Below, in pieces: positions 60,201 through 64,000 of a DNA stretch of 64,000 bases. Below the pieces are notes generated by a model that had not been told where the DNA came from, made no database searches, and was given only the letters and a program-made list of their open reading frames with translations. A program made the translations under genes and the position numbers. The DNA comes from Antennarius striatus. Taxonomy: Eukaryota > Chordata > Actinopteri > Lophiiformes > Antennariidae. The DNA lies in the NCBI RefSeq assembly GCF_040054535.1, contig NC_090783.1, positions 7,274,001 to 7,338,000 on the forward strand, in the 5' to 3' direction. Position 1 is the first letter of the stretch. Every line of letters begins with the position of its first letter.

Positions 60201-61542
60201 AACAATGGAGCAGCTTTATGTCTATGATAGAAATGAATGGAAGCGGAAAACTCAAGCTCCACAACCAATTACTGACAGCCATGTATTGTCGCTTATTGCT
60301 CATGAGGAGCAGGGTGCTGAAGAGATCGACATGATGCAAACTGAAAGGTTTACTAAGTCTTCGACAGATACCACAGACGCAAGCAAAGCACAGGAGGACA
60401 AAGGTGCTCTGAATTTCATACACGTTCCTTATAACACTGACTCATTTGAAACGCAATTACAGAAGGATGAAACATCCAAAAACAGAAACATCCTTCATTT
60501 TGGCAATAAGGCACATGTAAGTATTACTTCAGTTGGGAACCATAGTTCACAAAGCTCTGTGGTGCAGACATCCTCGACTATGAAAAGCTCCAACACTCTA
60601 GTGGCTCCACTGTCTATGAAAATAGAGACCCTGAAAAACAGCCAGGTGGAGCAGGGAAAGGTCAACATCATTCCCACTAATCCTATGGTTGCACCGGACT
60701 CTGAAAACTATTTATCCATACCAGGGCAGGGGTGCACAAATGAAATCAGAATACTGAATCGAGAGCCTGCTTCTGGAGAAGTAAGTTCAAAAATAAGCCA
60801 AGTCAAAACACTGGAGCAGATGTCTCCTTTAGTGACAGAATACCCAGTATCAAACATCTACCCCAACACTGGGGCAACAGCAGGGTCTCAAACACAACAA
60901 CAGGTGGTGTATTTGTCTCCTTCTGTCTCGGCTATATCACCTGCCCCTTCAACTGGGCAGACGCTCACACAAACTCAACGCAAAATGCTTTTGGACCCGA
61001 CCACAGGACATTATTACCTGGTGGACACTTCCACACAGGCCACCACAAAGAGACTGTTGGATACTGAGACTGGCCAGTATGTGGATGTACCTGTACCCCA
61101 TTCTCCTGTGGCACCTGTCGCCCCCGTCACTCCTGTGCCTCTCTCTTTGTCCCCCATGGCACTGAAACCAGGAGCATATACCCCCACCTACATGATATAC
61201 CCAGGCTTTATCCCCTCACCCACTCTGCCAACCCATGTTGTGTTGCCACAGTCACCATGTCACTCTATAGAAGGAGGCACAGAAATGGTTAAAACTACCA
61301 GAACCCCTAAACCAGAAACTAATGCAATGTGGGGTGAGAACACATATTACAGTGCAACAAGTGAGGCGTCACACAGCCCACAGAAGCTACCTGTGAACCT
61401 GGGACATGTGACTGCCAGAGGCGGTACAACATCCTCTGGAAGGAAGCCAGTTATAAGCATCACCACACAACAAGGTCCAAGAATCATCGCTCCACCCTAC
61501 TTTGATGGAACTACGATGAGCTTTGTAGTGGAGCATCGGTGA
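57259..61542 (+). CDS. DUF4585-family protein, C4orf54-like, single coding exon
   Basis: An unbroken 1427-codon frame with no intron. It begins MEAAEETLTYRDV and has a long acidic, low-complexity N-terminal half. Conserved islands are SISELDDADKEVRNLTAKSF (residues about 363-385) with CPYFDAINLSTSSE after it, LLTPKIS near 780, a VRDVRKLVKSSY segment near 833, and the DUF4585-type motif near 1240-1280 (LLDPTTGHYYLVD, then LLDTETGQYVDV). The C-terminus is PPYFDGTTMSFVVEH. From memory the family members are C4orf54, CEFIP (C10orf71) and PROB1; the long N-terminus before LDDADKEV favours C4orf54 over CEFIP. Function is not firmly known; CEFIP acts at muscle Z-discs. No membrane segment or signal peptide is seen. 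Confidence 0.8.
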   Translation: MEAAEETLTYRDVTGLHRKLLPEDKTKDTDSQDHATEIKSDESNYVDLNMKPDVTKTVKVSFTGEGNQLSVGKCDNSKQREHEREEEPMSGDSAEEQSGDRRSSVPGPVSDERPLETLIELPSSDQDSDNDKQLQTELDCSEHFRSESDELQYTDMYLNSKTESDDGASAVLSDHCGSDAVEDESHYITTHEIQLTELDHDVDYDLGRGTCWDFEDNNLVYSFVDYASFESDDTQEGTLILEGRSRAKTQSKLGVAVPSTEQEDSDLCDSDKCASSDESVCENQSGDVNKGEIHLSIKTSSRAVNAPVNIFDNKTGDRSHFSVVSSGAMVAPLCDRAKYFIPAPGRQHLATKLRRKDINEYSSGASSSISELDDADKEVRNLTAKSFRSLACPYFDAINLSTSSESSMSDYGLHKWSSYWKDGSISRGRGRGVITHKSSSASLEMNKIVDSKIHGKSVTGMKTPQTKLYSLNKRTTHQSSSSSVNTDPKPSGITLNVRCNVEKHESARRPKCSKKPRANEDTRTLLARSGCEMRYHRTDSTGGTHKRAVFASSLLKNVISKKMQFEQERKMERGEICDTYQAISPCFQLKDQDGIKDRSQGRGFQRQHSETSSGFSMNSVDDQHLEGSRPNSCDPKEEYKSYKTPDDSVELEHSPLKAPPSPDQNAAVDSMKEDEPQSVKEAESISGSDPQTTDRKGLDTSSMLTKLLFVPSWQLFSKQKEYSEDLLSCPGPQKCEKEFKTDNNGNILGKEVKEKTGKTPEIKICLRSVKENKGCTLNIASLLTPKISYNTVNTFRMAGNAKCQNYFASDKIPNFTVRDIRDTKCKFQTPIYNVRDVRKLVKSSYRFVSLDKSDSKSSSTADKLEETATKESIKHSLPSPIVIKCHSVKTNAKQQIAEESDKQAEIPLKTSQSENTPLHCVTSQMSNNLTKQVHPELSEPHVETKLTRQRQEKFAGDLSEKKNEPKIPKQAVLEKLKAAVRTMEQLYVYDRNEWKRKTQAPQPITDSHVLSLIAHEEQGAEEIDMMQTERFTKSSTDTTDASKAQEDKGALNFIHVPYNTDSFETQLQKDETSKNRNILHFGNKAHVSITSVGNHSSQSSVVQTSSTMKSSNTLVAPLSMKIETLKNSQVEQGKVNIIPTNPMVAPDSENYLSIPGQGCTNEIRILNREPASGEVSSKISQVKTLEQMSPLVTEYPVSNIYPNTGATAGSQTQQQVVYLSPSVSAISPAPSTGQTLTQTQRKMLLDPTTGHYYLVDTSTQATTKRLLDTETGQYVDVPVPHSPVAPVAPVTPVPLSLSPMALKPGAYTPTYMIYPGFIPSPTLPTHVVLPQSPCHSIEGGTEMVKTTRTPKPETNAMWGENTYYSATSEASHSPQKLPVNLGHVTARGGTTSSGRKPVISITTQQGPRIIAPPYFDGTTMSFVVEHR

Positions 61543-64000
61543 CCAAGGAAATCTCTCATCACACATGTAAGTTAGCACAAATCGCTAATGTTCATTCACA
61601 GTCTCTCAACTAGTGTATTTGAAAACATAACTCTTGTGTATGCCATTCTTTTACCTTCTTTTCAACATATTCTGTTGCATTTGTCATGAATGTAAAAAGT
61701 CCCAGTACTAGAGTTCTTGTTGTTGGAGGTCGTTTTGTGGTTTGTTCTCATTGTATATGTTAATATTAGCAAAGTGAAGTCTGAGCCAAGAGTATTTTGT
61801 CAATCCATTGAGTCTATACATCATTTCTGTCTAGCAAATATTTTAAAGCAGCAGTCCAGCTCATGTGCTGGACTGTCAGTGTTAATAGACATGCAGCAGC
61901 TTCATGACAGGTAACCTGACTCCACTAGGCTGTGACTGGTCTTGCTGGGAGATGGATTTTCAGCTGAAGTCCAAAGCGAGTTCCCTTTTCTCATCATTGA
62001 GCTATTTTGCGTGATTTGCTTTACGGTTTATTCTCAAGCTTGGCAAGTGTCAAAAAAAACAAACATTTCCGGTATCTGCCTATATACTGTATGTCTGCTG
62101 TACAATCTCAGAAGTACATAATAGAAATAGAAATAGAAAGCCTTTATTGTCACTATACATGGTATAATGAGATTTGGTGGCATGGCAGATACTCTAATTG
62201 GGTAATTCAAGCAGATTTGCTCTCTGCCCCTTCCCAAGCTGTGGAGGAACTTCCACCAGCCATCTGTAGAGAAGAACCAGGATAAAATATTTTCCTCATC
62301 AGAACACCTCAAGATCAGCCAGCGACTCTCCCAGATAGGAATATGAAGGTTGGCATCCTTTGGGCCTTTGAAAACAATACTTGGATCACACTGTGAACCA
62401 TCATCTCGAACATCACAGGAAAAAAGTGATCAATGCCCCTTAGACCTAGGTTAGATGAAGGATGCTATCTTTTCTGGTGATGGCAGGATTTCTTTATTTT
62501 TCGTCTCAATGATAGGATCAAAGGAAATATCGACCCATCACCTTGACTTGCATGTCATGTGCTGCATGTCCTATAACCAACATGGCCCTCAGTGAATCTT
62601 CCATGAATGGAGGTTTAAGTGAAACTGGTAGTCCAGGAACATGGTCAAAATTATCTAAGGGACTGTGCCTTGAGTCACCTGGGTCGGTGCCATCATGCCA
62701 GTATTTGTGCTTTTGACTATTGCACTCAGAATGTGGCTAGTCGTACTATAGGCAGTGTCATCAAAGAGGCTAAATCCTCCTGTTGCAACATGGACTGCCA
62801 AAATCATTTAAGATACCTCACCAGTCTTGATGTCAGAGGAAGTGATGTGGAGTCAGTACAGACCAGTTCCCAGCTGTGTCTCTGCCTCTGAGTGATGTTC
62901 AATGAGCTAAATGGTATGCTTAACAAAATTTTGTATCTTATTGGTTCTATTTGTGCCGTGTACTATTTTCATTTCACATTAGGTATACAAGTGAGCTCAG
63001 GCACAAACCGTGGTGTGAAGGCACTGCCCTCGGCTCTTTTTTCTATGTTTTCCTTTACTGTTTTGGGTTACCAAGCTGGAAACAATCAACGTGAAAGTGA
63101 GCCTCCACCACATGTCAGCACCGTACTTCACTCTTTCTATTTGTGTTACTATGGCTTCTTTTAATTACTTGGTGTATATAGAGACAGACTCCTTTCTCAA
63201 CATAGACGTGAGCACTGTTTCACTACACAGCCCCTTGCGTTATGGCCAACAATTAAAATTCTGTAGTTGTATCATCATTTTGCAGCTTTTTTTTTTTTTT
63301 TTGGACTTGCACCCTGATCACACTGCAGCTTTCTTGGTACATGATTGTGACTGCAGATCAACAATGAAACCATATCAACTGAGTCAGTAATAAGCTTTCA
63401 GTGCTCTAGGCACCGAATAATAGCATTAGCTGAATTATTGTCTAGAATCATCTCGGGTTCTCTAAAATATGGTACCAGCAGAGATCTAAAATAGAAATAC
63501 GTAAACTGTGAGAAAGAAATATTTCCATTGTGTCCAGCATAGCATTATGATGTTAGTGGTGTCTCAGACTTATCAATCACCAGATATCTACACTGAAAGT
63601 TCATCATGGAAGTGCATCCAACTCCCTGCTGGTTTTGTAGTGACTTCCATCTCGCACTCAGAAGTACTAAGTAGCTATTAGTTACCCAAATAAAATGTAA
63701 GCACCTTGTAATTGTTATGAGTGTAAAAACTAGGTAAGTGTACTTACACAAAGTTCAGTACCAGATATTAAGTGCTTAACGTCAGGGATGCTGTTTTTAA
63801 GGATAGTATTCACAAACTGAATATGACAAATGTATTTAGGTTCTTTATAGATTTTTGTGCCTTGTGGACTGCTTTGTAAGGTTTTGAAAAGATTTTTGAC
63901 TGGGAAGAATTTGTTGTTTTTCTGGTTCCTTAAACATGAAGCAAACATTTTGGGAAGGACCGACACTAAACAGAAGAATATGAAAAAAAAAAAAAAAAAC
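61543..64000 (+). other. 3' flank of the C4orf54-like gene
   Basis: The stretch probably holds the 3' UTR. A short retroposon-like phrase (about 62125-62185, AGCCTTTATTGTCACTATAC...ATGAGATTTGGTGGCA) is familiar from fish repeats. An AATAAA occurs at about 63691 and a poly(A) run at the window edge. No second gene was recognised; short open frames here have no support. Confidence 0.5.

Noticed and set aside
61717-63390. Several 60-99-codon frames after the C4orf54-like gene
   Set aside because: They have no domain, splice or start-context support and probably lie in the 3' UTR or intergenic DNA.

Overview
The window is nuclear DNA from a ray-finned (teleost) fish. The genes have many exons with vertebrate-type splice sites. 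The order dhx15 - sod3 - ccdc149 - lgi2 matches, from memory, the gene order of human 4p15.2. The repeats are teleost types: Tc1-like, hAT, Rex1/L2-like and RTE-like LINEs, and long GT/CA microsatellites. I cannot name the species.

Layout. 1-344: a possible H/ACA snoRNA copy and a loose transcript end. 345-4441: a Tc1-like transposon holding a LINE that itself holds a hAT element, plus a separate retroposed insert. 4936-10300 (+): slc22a7-like organic anion transporter, nine coding exons, 525 aa. 11063-19578 (-): dhx15, a splicing-related DEAH helicase, fourteen coding exons, 768 aa; one intron holds a second snoRNA-like copy on the host strand. 20223-37944 (+): three sod3 (extracellular Cu/Zn superoxide dismutase) genes, each a short first exon plus one coding exon. 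39279-45406 (-): ccdc149, twelve coding exons, 557 aa. 46974-50865 (-): lgi2, eight coding exons, 544 aa. 50866-57258: a gene-poor stretch. 57259-61542 (+): a 1427-codon single-exon gene for a DUF4585-type protein, closest by memory to C4orf54. 61543-64000: its 3' flank. For slc22a7, dhx15, ccdc149 and lgi2 the exon lengths I measured sum to a multiple of three, so these models are self-consistent.

The most unusual region is 21.5-40.8 kb. A tandem duplication carried sod3 together with the 3' end of ccdc149. It left a ccdc149 pseudogene fragment (exons 10 and 11 and a stub of exon 12) between sod3 copies 2 and 3. Later insertions broke up this duplicate: a 4.6-kb LINE complex with an internal A-X-A rearrangement, a solo LTR, and an RTE-like LINE with an 18-bp target duplication. 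The third sod3 copy has a tyrosine where the other two have the second copper-binding histidine (HIH to HIY), so one member of the array may have lost normal dismutase chemistry.

I found no CRISPR array, operon or prokaryotic system. The candidates for something undescribed are the Tyr-substituted sod3 paralogue, the in-frame upstream starts shared by all three sod3 genes, and the duplicated dhx15-intron H/ACA-like RNA.
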